Source: Pedobacter sp. Bi126 | GTDB lineage: Bacteria > Bacteroidota > Bacteroidia > Sphingobacteriales > Sphingobacteriaceae | DNA length: 64,000 nucleotides | Reading direction: 5' to 3' | Assembly: GCF_918698245.1 (NCBI RefSeq) | Contig: NZ_CAKKMS010000004.1 | Span: 372,001 to 436,000, forward strand | Part shown: positions 43,351 to 51,549 of the stretch, piece after piece | Layout of the letters: each line of letters begins with the position of its first letter | Position numbering within the stretch: the first letter of the stretch is position 1 | The notes under the pieces: model-generated | What the model saw: only the letters and a program-made list of their open reading frames with translations | Databases searched by the model: none | Told to the model about the DNA's origin: nothing | Translations under genes and position numbers: made by a program

Positions 43351-44094
43351 CTAACGGTTGTATTGTTTTAAGTCAATTTTGATCGTTTTATACTTTAGGT
43401 TAACCCCCTTAATATACTTTTCTGTAAAATATTTAATAGTAAGGATTTGCCCGTGAATAGTAGGATTGTCAAAAATGTATTCTGGGAACATGTAATTGTT
43501 ATTTTTCATTCCCTTTTCGATTTCTCCTTTTTTGATTTTAATCCTGAAAGATTTTTGAGTGTCGACATTATAGAGTGTTAGAGAATTAAAATCGAATTTT
43601 TGAATATGACTTCTGTTGGCAACAGAAACCACAAAAGGTATTTGACTATTGTCTGAAACGTAGATAGCTGTTCCAATTTTTTTTATTAGTTTACCTGAAG
43701 CTTTGCTGTATAAATAGTAATCGTCTGGATCGCAGCAACCAGAAATGACCCTGTTTGTATATAGGAATGTTGTTCTAAATTCTTGAAAACTTGTATGTCC
43801 AAGCCGATTAGTCAATTGTACTAATCCATCACCTAATGTAAAGATTGTTTTTTTCTCTCGATTTCTATTTTCAAAAGTTATCCATGAAGAGTCGCAATTA
43901 TAATTCCAGTATAGTTTTGCCCCATTATCTAAAGAAATTGGTTCACAAGAAATAATTTGGGCTAACAATGTATCCTTTGTACAATCACAGTTTTGACTTG
44001 GATTTTTTTGAGCTATACTCAATTTAGTAGGGTGTTTATTAGTACAGGCAGCTACAATTAAAAGTAAAGCTAGAATATTTAGATAACGTTTCAT
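43351..44094 (-). CDS. Hypothetical lipoprotein
   Basis: A 247-aa protein with lipoprotein signal MKRYLNILALLLIVAACTNK (lipobox VAAC, Cys17). The mature part has a two-Cys cluster (QNCDCTKDTLLAQIISCEPI) and further beta-strand-rich sequence with a CCDPDDYYLY motif. It is probably anchored in the outer membrane facing the periplasm. No family is recognised. It is preceded by the SUKH gene (105 bp) and followed by repeats. Confidence 0.65.
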   Translation of the reverse strand: MKRYLNILALLLIVAACTNKHPTKLSIAQKNPSQNCDCTKDTLLAQIISCEPISLDNGAKLYWNYNCDSSWITFENRNREKKTIFTLGDGLVQLTNRLGHTSFQEFRTTFLYTNRVISGCCDPDDYYLYSKASGKLIKKIGTAIYVSDNSQIPFVVSVANRSHIQKFDFNSLTLYNVDTQKSFRIKIKKGEIEKGMKNNNYMFPEYIFDNPTIHGQILTIKYFTEKYIKGVNLKYKTIKIDLKQYNR

Positions 44095-44198
44095 AATATT
44101 GGAGTTAGCATCGAAACATTTGGGTAGAATAGCTGGAGTTGTTCTAAAGATAAAGTTTTGGGATCCGATATACTAAAGTAAACCGAATAAAATCAATT

Positions 44199-44672
44199 TT
44201 ATTTAGTCAATCGTTTTATATTTTCTCTCCAGGTGTAAAGCCCGTCAAAAACACCGCCGGTTAAAAATGCCTCTAAAAATTCAGGGAATGAATTTGTTAA
44301 GGTGATTACATTTTCCACCTTGTTATAAATGTGGTAATCATTACTGTCGACAGGATTTATATTGATTGTCCACATATCAGAATAGATTAAATATTCTGCA
44401 AAGTGGAAATCATTTAGTTCCACTGCATAAGTATCTGGCTGGTCTATATTGTCAATAATTTCGTCTAATGGAATGATCCTAAACATATCTTCCTCTGATT
44501 CGAAACCATTTGAAAAGCGATAGAATTTAACTAAATCATCTGGTAATTTAATGCCCATGCTATTCTCAAAATCCAATATTTCCGCTGGGGAAGCTGGCGC
44601 ATAAAGCATAATCCCAAGTTCTTCCTTATCAGCCATAATTCTGGCTATAATGTCTGTTATTGTTGGATGCAT
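44199..44672 (-). CDS. SMI1/KNR4 (SUKH) family protein
   Basis: A 157-aa single SUKH domain: PASPAEILDFENSMGIKLPDDLVKFYRFSNGFE (about residues 26-58; the characteristic 'lP.dy..fy...NGg' segment), then FRIIPLDEIIDN, and TLTNSFPEFLEAFL near the end. SUKH proteins are immunity proteins of contact-dependent and polymorphic toxin systems. No toxin gene lies next to it in this window, so it is an orphan here. Family assignment is confident; the partner is not visible. Confidence 0.88.
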   Translation of the reverse strand: MHPTITDIIARIMADKEELGIMLYAPASPAEILDFENSMGIKLPDDLVKFYRFSNGFESEEDMFRIIPLDEIIDNIDQPDTYAVELNDFHFAEYLIYSDMWTININPVDSNDYHIYNKVENVITLTNSFPEFLEAFLTGGVFDGLYTWRENIKRLTK

Positions 44673-44752
44673 GAGTATTTGATTAGGATCATCGTTCTTA
44701 TGAAATTTTGTAAATAACTATATAATTTAATTCTATAGCCTATTTTCTTTTG

Positions 44753-44789
44753 TTCTTCACACGTGGTACGCATGCGCCAGCGGAGGTAT
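44753..44789. repeat. Copy of 'cgctggcgcacgcgtgccgcgtgtg' element (reverse orientation)
   Basis: The reverse complement begins ACCTCCGCTGGCGCATGCG, then TACCACGTGTGAAGAAC. Relatives lie at 48930-48946 (partial) and 51486-51521 (full), on either side of the PARIS-like module. Confidence 0.6.
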
Positions 44790-45349
44790 CATTCATCTAT
44801 GTCTTCGAACGTTAATTTGTTGTTTTTCTTTTCAATTTCTATTTTCCTCCAGGTTGGTGCATATCCACTTCCATGTGGCTCAAAAAGTTCCCTAACATAC
44901 TGTTCTTCTGTTTCGTAATTTGTAAATCTTTTAGGGCCATTGTAGTCGCGTTCCTGGTTATCAAAACGGGTTATAACTTCTTCCTCTTTAGAGAAATTAG
45001 AAGCATTTTTTATCTGATTTATGATTCTTTGTTTATCATGAGGTGTAATAATCAAAGTAAAGGTGTGGTAATAGTCACCCACTCCCCAATCAGATTTATT
45101 CTCCTCAATTTTATAATTATCTTTTAGCTGAATACCCTGCTCCATTAATAATTTTTCTGCATCTGTTTTCGAAAACAGCTCGTCTTCGAATACATATAAA
45201 GCAGTTTTTATCAAGATCAAAAGTGTCAAAATTATGGAGGTATATTTTCCAACCTTTGGGTAGCCCAATTTCTTTGGTAACCAATATGTAAGGTAAATAA
45301 GGGCTGTTATTAAGAAAAAAAATATAAATCCAATTATTATTATGATCAT
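44789..45349 (-). CDS. Hypothetical two-helix membrane protein
   Basis: A 186-aa protein with N-terminal helices about residues 2-25 (IIIIIGFIFFFLITALIYLTYW) and 38-55 (TSIILTLLILIKTALYVF), then a soluble domain (about 60-186) containing TDAEKLLMEQGIQLKDNYKIEENKSDWGVGDYYHTFTLII. The soluble part is charged and ends in KNNKLTFEDIDE. No family is recognised. It stands between SUKH and zinc-ribbon genes in the accessory region. Confidence 0.6.
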   Translation of the reverse strand: MIIIIIGFIFFFLITALIYLTYWLPKKLGYPKVGKYTSIILTLLILIKTALYVFEDELFSKTDAEKLLMEQGIQLKDNYKIEENKSDWGVGDYYHTFTLIITPHDKQRIINQIKNASNFSKEEEVITRFDNQERDYNGPKRFTNYETEEQYVRELFEPHGSGYAPTWRKIEIEKKNNKLTFEDIDE

Positions 45350-45443
45350 TTGTTGGCTTTAATATATCTGCATAAATGTTTAATTGAAGAGCGGACTTTT
45401 TTTATAAATGCTTCAGGTTCAATAGTGTAAAACACAAGTGTTT

Positions 45444-46082
45444 TTAAGTTGATCGGTCATTTATAATGTCGAATGGTGTAGCAAATGGACCCTTATTTGT
45501 AATATAATCTTTATCATCTTCGGTTAGTTCGTTTGTACCGAGTGCAATGTCTTCCGATACTTTTCCGTCTTTTCGTTTAAGTGCAAATTCAATTGTCTCA
45601 ATTTTTGGTTTTTTGTTCAGTCCTAACATTGTCAGATCTATAAATTGGCCTTTTTTGATGTCTCCTTTCACGACTGTTCCAAGTAAGAAAAATTGTTTTC
45701 CTTTCAATTGATAAGCATTGTTAAGCTTAAACTGAGCAACGGTTATTGCATGCCAATTATCGCCACAATGTCGGCATTGCCTAGCGTATGGAGTCCTTGC
45801 AAGTTTATTACACTTTGAACAATTGTTGAGAAATACCTTTTCAGGATTTTCCGTCATAATTCGTTTTGCGATGCTCAACTCAAATTCATCGTAGCCGTCT
45901 TTTAGAAAGTTAAGTATTTCGGGTTCCGTTCTAATCCAACCTCTATTAGTCAAAATCCTTCTCATCTTAGGATCATCAGAAGTTTTATAGGTATGCATAT
46001 GGTGTTTCAGTGCTAACTTTTCATTGTCAGTCATTAAGTTACTGAAGTAGTTTATAATATAACTTGCTGTTTCTTGGTCCAT
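45444..46082 (-). CDS. Zinc-ribbon protein with EF-Tu-domain-2-like C-terminal barrel
   Basis: A 212-aa protein from the ATG at 46082 (MDQETASYIINYFSNLM); a longer frame adding MGQQLTKPN is possible. A helical N-terminal domain (about 1-85) resembles a small Bacteroidota family of unknown function. Then comes a four-Cys ribbon (C88, C91, C103, C106; NCSKCNKLARTPYARQCRHCGDNW). About 118-200 reads AYQLKGKQFFLLGTVVKGDIKKGQFIDLTMLGL...ALGTNELTEDDKDYI, whose G-x-V-x-x-G-x-I-x-x-G order resembles domain 2 of translation GTPases. No G domain is present. The function is unknown and the EF-Tu similarity is by eye. Confidence 0.6.
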   Translation of the reverse strand: MDQETASYIINYFSNLMTDNEKLALKHHMHTYKTSDDPKMRRILTNRGWIRTEPEILNFLKDGYDEFELSIAKRIMTENPEKVFLNNCSKCNKLARTPYARQCRHCGDNWHAITVAQFKLNNAYQLKGKQFFLLGTVVKGDIKKGQFIDLTMLGLNKKPKIETIEFALKRKDGKVSEDIALGTNELTEDDKDYITNKGPFATPFDIINDRST

Positions 46083-46268
46083 ATTAGGTTTTGTAAGTTG
46101 CTGCCCCACGCTTAAATATACATAATTGCTATTTTTATCAAATTCTTGATTGAGTAAATGAAGCGAATTTTATTTAAGTTGAATACAATGGGGTGTATTA
46201 ATTTGCATTTATGTATCCAACTCGTTAAGCTTTTAGCGAGATTAATGTGTTGATTTATTTGAAAGCCG

Positions 46269-46318
46269 ATTCAGGCAATTGCTTAGGTTAGGGTGCTGAG
46301 ATTTGCGTAGGTTGGGAA
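46269..46318. repeat. Third copy of the ~50-bp element seen at 43.1 and 43.3 kb
   Basis: ATTGCTTAGGTTAGGGTGCT then GAGATTTGCGTAGGTTGGGAAG parallels GTTGCTTAGGCCGGGTGCT then AAGACTTGGGCTAGATAG at 43304-43340. Confidence 0.5.
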
Positions 46319-46341
46319 GCATGCGTGTAGGTTATTCTTTG

Positions 46342-47109
46342 TTAAACGTTTGGCGATATTGTTGATATTATTTTACACTCGTCACATTTAAAGTCATACT
46401 GATTGTTTAGTTGTGTTTTTAGATTCCATTTCTTATTACAACCTGGACAAGGTCTTGTTAGCTGATCTCCTTTATATTTCTTGTAATTATGTAAATAGTA
46501 AAAAGTTGGGATTGAAGTCATTCCTTCGATTTTTTTGCAAATTTCGAGTCCTTGTTTGGATAGTTGAGATTTAATTTCTTGCATCTGATTTAAAGCCCAA
46601 CGTTCTCCAACTTCACAATTCATTTGTAAACTGTCGCATGAAATATAATTCGTTTCCCAGCTTAAGATTGGCATATAGCCATGATCGTAATAAATCGGTA
46701 ATCTGTAAAGCGGTACTGATTTATTACAAGTGCCACAAGTTAATGGAGATTTAATTGTGATATAATTTGTAATCAGAATATAGAAGTCAGACTTTTTACA
46801 TTTGCAAGGAGATTTGTAACTGTCATACGACTTGCCGATAGTTTTATAGCTCAGCCTGGAATTACAGAGATCTTCGATTTTTTTTGTTTGTCTATTTACA
46901 TAGAAATTATTGAATTTTCTGTTAAGGGAGTTTTTCTCAAGAGTGAAAGGTAAACAAACGATCTTGTCGTTTTTAATGTACCGAGATTCTATTCTTCCTT
47001 GTGTTTGCCCATTTCCACGATAAAAAGACATCAGTACACCAAACTCATCAATGAGGTCGTCTTTGTTTGTGTTAGTCTTTATATCAATGGATAGTTTTTG
47101 AATGTACAT
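46342..47109 (-). CDS. Zn-ribbon protein, DUF2310-like
   Basis: A 255-aa protein with two zinc sites: C102, C104, C125, C128 (SPCKCKKSDF...SPLTCGTCNKS) and C221, C224, C242, C245 (RPCPGCNKKW...DFKCDECKII). The middle, ALNQMQEIKSQLSKQGLEICKKIEGMTSIPTFYYLHNY, is characteristic of the DUF2310 'Zn-ribbon-containing, possibly nucleic-acid-binding' family. Neither a substrate nor a structure has been defined, and the assignment relies on recall. It lies within the accessory region beside another zinc-ribbon gene (232 bp away). Confidence 0.65.
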   Translation of the reverse strand: MYIQKLSIDIKTNTNKDDLIDEFGVLMSFYRGNGQTQGRIESRYIKNDKIVCLPFTLEKNSLNRKFNNFYVNRQTKKIEDLCNSRLSYKTIGKSYDSYKSPCKCKKSDFYILITNYITIKSPLTCGTCNKSVPLYRLPIYYDHGYMPILSWETNYISCDSLQMNCEVGERWALNQMQEIKSQLSKQGLEICKKIEGMTSIPTFYYLHNYKKYKGDQLTRPCPGCNKKWNLKTQLNNQYDFKCDECKIISTISPNV

Positions 47110-47173
47110 GGTGTCTTTGTATTGTTGCTGATAAGTTCCTTCCTTGGGAAATAAATAAAGTCAATCAATCGTT

Positions 47174-47623
47174 CTAAATGATTTTGATACTGGCGATCAT
47201 ATTTTGAACCGCCATTAGTTCCCTTTTATTAATCGGCAATGCCTCCTGTTCCTTATCAATTGCGAATGTGCAGATAAATATATCATTCTGTGCTCCGGTA
47301 ACCCAATAATAGACTACCTGCTGATCTTCCTCTTGTTGAAATTCTTTCTTATAATGCGCGCAGTCGTATTCACCTAAAATAATTTTCTGTGCGCCAGTAT
47401 TCTCCAAAACCTCATTGCTAATATATTCACCAGCTTTATCTACATCAGAGTCAGTTACATTTGGCCATTGGAAGGCTGTAATCCTAAAATTACCAGTCCA
47501 AGATGCCTCCGCTTCATTCCAGAAAGCATGGGTAGAATCATCCTCATCATCGTATTCTGTCCAGCCGTCAGCTAATCTGAAGCTAAACCAGCCACCTCTG
47601 GAAACATAATTATTATCAGTCAT
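47174..47623 (-). CDS. DUF3805 domain protein, immunity-like
   Basis: A 149-aa soluble protein from the ATG at 47623 (MTDNNYVSRGGWFSFRLADGW). The frame is also open to an in-frame GTG seven codons upstream, which is less likely. The opening GGWFSFRLADGWTEYDDED and the phrase EASWTGNFRITAFQWPN match DUF3805, a family of Bacteroidota proteins seen in toxin/immunity loci. There is no toxin here. It precedes the strong hairpin at 47652-47684, which separates it from the next gene. Confidence 0.75.
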   Translation of the reverse strand: MTDNNYVSRGGWFSFRLADGWTEYDDEDDSTHAFWNEAEASWTGNFRITAFQWPNVTDSDVDKAGEYISNEVLENTGAQKIILGEYDCAHYKKEFQQEEDQQVVYYWVTGAQNDIFICTFAIDKEQEALPINKRELMAVQNMIASIKII

Positions 47624-47651
47624 TCCTGCGTATTTATAACGCACAAATTAA

Positions 47652-47684
47652 TAAAAAAGAGCTATATCGCTATAGCTCTTTTTC
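47652..47684 (-). terminator. Terminator after the DUF6261 gene
   Basis: AAAAAGAGCTATA (47654-47666) and TATAGCTCTTTTT (47671-47683) form a 13-bp perfect stem with a TCGC loop; the minus strand continues with T residues. It lies 16 bp beyond the stop of the DUF6261 gene. Confidence 0.9.
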
Positions 47685-47699
47685 ATCTGCTGTTTACTT

Positions 47700-48440
47700 T
47701 CAGGCAATGGTTGGCGTAAGTGCTTCCCCGCCCGTTCCTGCTCCGCGGCGGGTTTGCAAGGCGGTATAGGTGCTGATGTTCTGGTTAAGCAGGTTCACCG
47801 TAGCGGACCATGGTTCTGCACCATCGCTAATGTCGAGGTTGGAGTTAATCCGGGTACGCAGTTTATAATACAGGTTGTTGGCCGTATTGCGCAGTTCCTT
47901 TAACTTATCGCTGGGTGCCAACGCCAGTTCCTCATTCCGTTTAATATAGGCCAGGTTAAACGCATCGTTGGCCGTTTCCATTTCGGTTAGCCAACTGCCC
48001 AGGCTTAAAGCTGTTACCGCCTCCTGCAGTTCGGGTTTGTTTTTCCAATCGTTGGCAATATTACGCAGGCTAGTGGTTTCACTCTGGTAGTTATCTTTGG
48101 CTATGCCGGTGCCAAACAGTGCCAAATGGGCCGAAAGGGTTTTGCCATGTTTGTTTAATACGGCATCGGCACTGTACGATAAACTTTGCACCTGCAAAGT
48201 AATGCCGTTTATAGCATCGTCTCTTCGTTTATCTAAAACTTCTAATTCCTGGGTTACCAAACTGCCCTGACTAATTTTAAACAGCTTTTCAATATCGGCG
48301 GTTGCTGTACGTAAGGCATCATATTGTGCGCTAACCTTAAGTGCTTCAGGATTGTTTTTCGATACAATGTTTAAGGTATCGGTTAAGAACTGGATATACT
48401 CTCCATTTCTGAGTGGTTGTAATATTATACTGTTAATCAT
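47700..48440 (-). CDS. DUF6261 family protein
   Basis: A 246-aa helical protein, with the typical opening MINSIILQPLRNGEYIQFLTDTLNIV and long heptad-like helices (YDALRTATADIEKLFKISQ, LEVLDKRRDDAINGITLQVQSLSYS). It is common in Bacteroidota, often in several copies per genome; function unknown. It is preceded by a 42-bp tandem repeat in its 5' region, 44 bp before its start. The Ala/Glu-rich composition and no signal peptide suggest a cytoplasmic location. Confidence 0.75.
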   Translation of the reverse strand: MINSIILQPLRNGEYIQFLTDTLNIVSKNNPEALKVSAQYDALRTATADIEKLFKISQGSLVTQELEVLDKRRDDAINGITLQVQSLSYSADAVLNKHGKTLSAHLALFGTGIAKDNYQSETTSLRNIANDWKNKPELQEAVTALSLGSWLTEMETANDAFNLAYIKRNEELALAPSDKLKELRNTANNLYYKLRTRINSNLDISDGAEPWSATVNLLNQNISTYTALQTRRGAGTGGEALTPTIA

Positions 48441-48483
48441 AGATTTTAATAATTATGTTTTTTACTGTTTTTGTAGATTTTAC

Positions 48484-48609
48484 TTTGATTTGGCGCTGCC
48501 CACGGCAGGAGGGTTTCAAAGTAACTTTGATTTGGCGCTGCCCACGGCAGGAAGGTTTCAAAGTAACTTTGGTTGGGTGCTGCCCATGGCAGGAAGGTTT
48601 CAAAGTAAT
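48484..48609. repeat. Three tandem 42-bp repeats upstream of the DUF6261 gene
   Basis: Units at 48484-48525, 48526-48567 and 48568-48609 begin TTTGATTTGGCGCTGCCCAC (third unit: TTTGGTTGGGTGCTGCCCAT). Each carries CTGCCCACGGCAG, an internal hairpin, and the outer sequences CTTTGA / TCAAAG. Because 42 is a multiple of three, frames stay open on both strands (minus strand: a 14-residue unit FETFLPWAAPNQSY). Whether it is read is unknown. Confidence 0.9.
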
Positions 48610-49192
48610 TTGCCCCTTTTAACCAAAAAAGATGCTTTTTAACCTGTTTTTGTACTGCCTTTGCAGTCTTTGCAGAACGCGGAGGTTCCCTAATCATGCC
48701 TGTTATTGCCATAACTCAATTAATTTATGGGTAATAAAACCCGTTAATAAAATGTGGGATGATTAAGCCGAGCGTAATGAAATAATCGCTGCTCAGTAAA
48801 ATAAGGATATGATAGAACTAAAGTAACGAAATGATTAGTTAATGTCAAGAGGGTTTTAGGCGTGTGGCGTTTAGTGACTGGCGTTTGGCGGATTAGTCAG
48901 GGGTTGAGTGTTGAGCTAGAATGGGAAAGGGTGCCGCGTATGAGAAAACATTATTAAGCCTATCATCTAATTTTTTGTAGTTCAACTGCGAATAGATTGT
49001 GTTACGATTTTTATATCCAAAAGATATGTTCTCTTTCGCAAAGATTGTTTTGCTAATAGAATTTGCAAGTAAAGGTTTTTTTGGTACTTTGCACGATCGG
49101 CTCTCAAATCAGTATAACTTCGTTTTCATTTTTGAGCTTAAATTATTGTTGATCAATGGCATTTTTGATCAATTTTGTATATTTAAATTAGA
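48610..49192. other. Intergenic region upstream of the PARIS-like genes
   Basis: It holds GGTGCCGCGTATGAGAA (48930-48946), a partial copy of the element at 51486-51521. A promoter-like pair follows: TTTG at 49062-49065 and GTACTTTGC near 49084-49092. An AT-rich stretch leads to the ATG at 49193. No gene is supported. Confidence 0.45.
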
Positions 49193-50566
49193 ATGAAACT
49201 CAAACAAGTAAGTATCAAAAAACTACATGGTTATCTGAACAGCAAATTTGATCTTGATGACGACTTAGCACTTTTAGTTGGGATAAATGGTGGTGGCAAA
49301 ACAAGCGCACTAAACGCTATAAATTGGTTAATCAAATTAGATACAGGAAAACTAGCTACTGAATGTTACGAAAAGATCGAATTAACATTTGAGTTAGATG
49401 GAAAGGATTATTTATACAGCGCCGTTCAAGATAAAAAGACTGTCATAATAAATCTACTTGATATACAAACAGGATATTCGTTTAAAAATTTAGTTATTAA
49501 GCTTGATCATGATACCAAAGGGCTAAAAAGTCTGCGGGTAAAAAATGAACAATTTGATATTTATTCTAAAGTAACTCCCGATGAAACTGAACAGGAAACA
49601 TATAATCTAATAAAATCTTTTCCAAAACCAATGAATATTGGTTTGGATAGAACTTTGATCTTATCGGATGAAGGTGGTACTACTGTAGATGAAGATATTA
49701 ACACTAATCAATCTCATTACGGTCCAAATAGACTTAATCCATTACAACGGGTCGGTAGAATTTTATCTCGGGAATTTACCAATCACACTAACGAAATCTT
49801 AAAATTGACTAGAACCCTAAACGAGACAATCATCATGTCTACATTTGATGAGGTCTACACAGAGGAGCAATTAATCGATTTAATGAGCCAAAAGCCTCCA
49901 TCTATTGAAATTTTGGAAACTCTCGAGAAACAAATAATAAGTTTTTTGAATGAGAACCACAATTCAAATGGTCGCGAAAAGAAAGCTCAGGATTCTCCTG
50001 AAGTCAATATTACTGAATTTAACATTTCACAGTACTTTACTTCTCTAAAAAGGTTGCTTAAGGATAATCCTTCAGAGAAAAGCCTTGAATATGCGGTTAA
50101 TATAAGTCATTTTAGTAAGGTGAATAAACTAATAAATGCCTTTAGCACGTTTGAGGAAAACTCTAAGCTTGAAATTGCACCTTTAGAGGAATTTATTGCG
50201 ATTATAAATGATTTTCTAGTTGATTCAGCAAAAAGGCTTTATTTTGAGAAGAAGACAGGTCAGTTGAAATATGATATTATAGATAGTGAAAAACAAATAG
50301 TTGAATCTGGAATAAACATTAATACTCTTTCTTCCGGGGAGAGACAACTATTGATTTTATTCACCTACATAAAATATAGGAAAGAAAAGTTGTTCATGAT
50401 TGATGAACCGGAACTTTCTTTACATATAAAATGGCAGGAAGATTTTTTAAAAGCTATTTATAAGTTTAAAAAACCAGATACACAATTGATTATTGCAACT
50501 CATTCGCCAGAGATTATTGGAGTATATAAAGACAAATGCAAGATTTTTAATCCTTATTTTAAATAG
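49193..50566 (+). CDS. AAA/ABC-type ATPase, AriA-like (PARIS anti-phage system)
   Basis: A 457-aa ATPase of the ABC-ATPase/OLD-like class (AAA_15/AAA_21 group). Walker A is GINGGGKTS at residues 30-38; the signature LSSGER is at 379-384; Walker B LFMIDEPELSLH has D404-E405; and the switch histidine is in IIATHSPEI (H437). Between them is a helical insertion of about 230 residues. The gene is followed three bases after its stop by a DUF4435 gene. This architecture matches AriA of PARIS, which assembles into an ATPase ring and senses phage anti-restriction proteins. It is AT-rich and unlike its neighbours, suggesting transfer. OLD-family nucleases are the alternative, but no C-terminal TOPRIM is fused here. 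Confidence 0.8.
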   Translation: MKLKQVSIKKLHGYLNSKFDLDDDLALLVGINGGGKTSALNAINWLIKLDTGKLATECYEKIELTFELDGKDYLYSAVQDKKTVIINLLDIQTGYSFKNLVIKLDHDTKGLKSLRVKNEQFDIYSKVTPDETEQETYNLIKSFPKPMNIGLDRTLILSDEGGTTVDEDINTNQSHYGPNRLNPLQRVGRILSREFTNHTNEILKLTRTLNETIIMSTFDEVYTEEQLIDLMSQKPPSIEILETLEKQIISFLNENHNSNGREKKAQDSPEVNITEFNISQYFTSLKRLLKDNPSEKSLEYAVNISHFSKVNKLINAFSTFEENSKLEIAPLEEFIAIINDFLVDSAKRLYFEKKTGQLKYDIIDSEKQIVESGININTLSSGERQLLILFTYIKYRKEKLFMIDEPELSLHIKWQEDFLKAIYKFKKPDTQLIIATHSPEIIGVYKDKCKIFNPYFK

Positions 50567-50569
50567 TAG

Positions 50570-51436
50570 ATGAGTATAGAAAGCCAAGGGATTATGCCAA
50601 CAAGGTCATTACAAGCGAAGTCTAATTTCGGAATTTTATTCGATCAGTTTAATGATATTAATTTTTATGTTGAGGATGTAGACAAAGAACATTTTTATTT
50701 CCACTTATTTAAAAATCTTTTTAATGGAATTAAAATAAATCGAATCATAGGCTTAAATGGAAAGGCTAACGTAATAAAGGCAGCTGAATCGATAGCAAAT
50801 TCTAAAAAGGATGTTTATATTGTTGACCAAGACTTCGATGACTTTTTTAGGAGCAAGCAACAATTGCCTAACCTTTTTTATTTGCGTAAATATTCAATAG
50901 AGAACTATTTGATAAATCAAGAGGCGCTTTTTGAATTGGTAAAAGAAGAAAAAACTACACTTAAAAATGCTGATTTTGAAGCGATTTTTCAATTTGACAA
51001 TTTTCTAGCTGAGTTGGATGTTTTGCTGTTGGATTTAATAAGCTGCTTCCCTATTGTTTTTCTGCATGAACTATCTTGTGGTTACTATAGTATTAACATT
51101 CCGAGAGACTTAAACATTATTACTAAACCTTATTCATTAAGAGGTAACTATATTTCAGATTATATTGCATTGGTCAAAAGTCAGTATATCTTAAAATATC
51201 CAACAGGTGATTTTGATAATGAGTTCGATATATGTAAAGATTATTTCAGTAGTGATAGCTTAAGAGTAAACGCTCCCGGTAAGTGTCTTATGAATATTTT
51301 GAAATTCAGGTTAACAGGTAAATTCGGGGTGTTAACAAACACTGACTCTGACAGTTTTACTTATCGGGTTGGCAAAAATTCTTCTATAGAGTCTCTTAAA
51401 CATTTGAAGCAAGAGATAGATAGATTTATTAATTAA
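50570..51436 (+). CDS. DUF4435 TOPRIM-like effector, AriB-like (PARIS anti-phage system)
   Basis: A 288-aa protein of the DUF4435 family. It carries the acidic residues expected for a TOPRIM fold: NFYVEDVDKEHFYF (E35), DVYIVDQDFDDFF (D86, D88) and YSIENYLI (E111). The rest includes a CFPIVFLHELSCGYY stretch and a C-terminal helix. In PARIS, AriB is released from AriA by a trigger and acts as a toxin (host tRNA-Lys cleavage has been reported for one system). The gene order, 3-bp spacing and pairing fit that system. That a tRNA-Lys gene lies 680 bp downstream may be chance. Confidence 0.8.
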   Translation: MSIESQGIMPTRSLQAKSNFGILFDQFNDINFYVEDVDKEHFYFHLFKNLFNGIKINRIIGLNGKANVIKAAESIANSKKDVYIVDQDFDDFFRSKQQLPNLFYLRKYSIENYLINQEALFELVKEEKTTLKNADFEAIFQFDNFLAELDVLLLDLISCFPIVFLHELSCGYYSINIPRDLNIITKPYSLRGNYISDYIALVKSQYILKYPTGDFDNEFDICKDYFSSDSLRVNAPGKCLMNILKFRLTGKFGVLTNTDSDSFTYRVGKNSSIESLKHLKQEIDRFIN

Positions 51437-51485
51437 GAAAATAGGTGGTGTACATTCCATATTTCATAATTTTGGATCCTTACTA

Positions 51486-51521
51486 GCTCCTTCGCTGGCG
51501 CACGCGTGCCGCGTGTGAGAA
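51486..51521. repeat. Copy of 'cgctggcgcacgcgtgccgcgtgtg' element
   Basis: Contains TCGCTGGCGCACGCGTGCC then GCGTGTGAGAA. The partial copy at 48930-48946, in the same orientation, and this copy bracket the PARIS-like pair. An inverse copy is at 44753-44789. Confidence 0.6.
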
Positions 51522-51549
51522 TATATGGTTCAATTGCAGAGAGACAACC

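Noticed and set aside
48446..48712. 88-aa frame with 14-residue repeats upstream of DUF6261
   Set aside because: It is mainly a consequence of the 42-bp tandem repeat; kept as an observation but not called a gene.
49193..51436. Gabija or single-protein OLD nuclease
   Set aside because: The ATPase has no fused TOPRIM domain and the partner is DUF4435-like, not a UvrD-type helicase.
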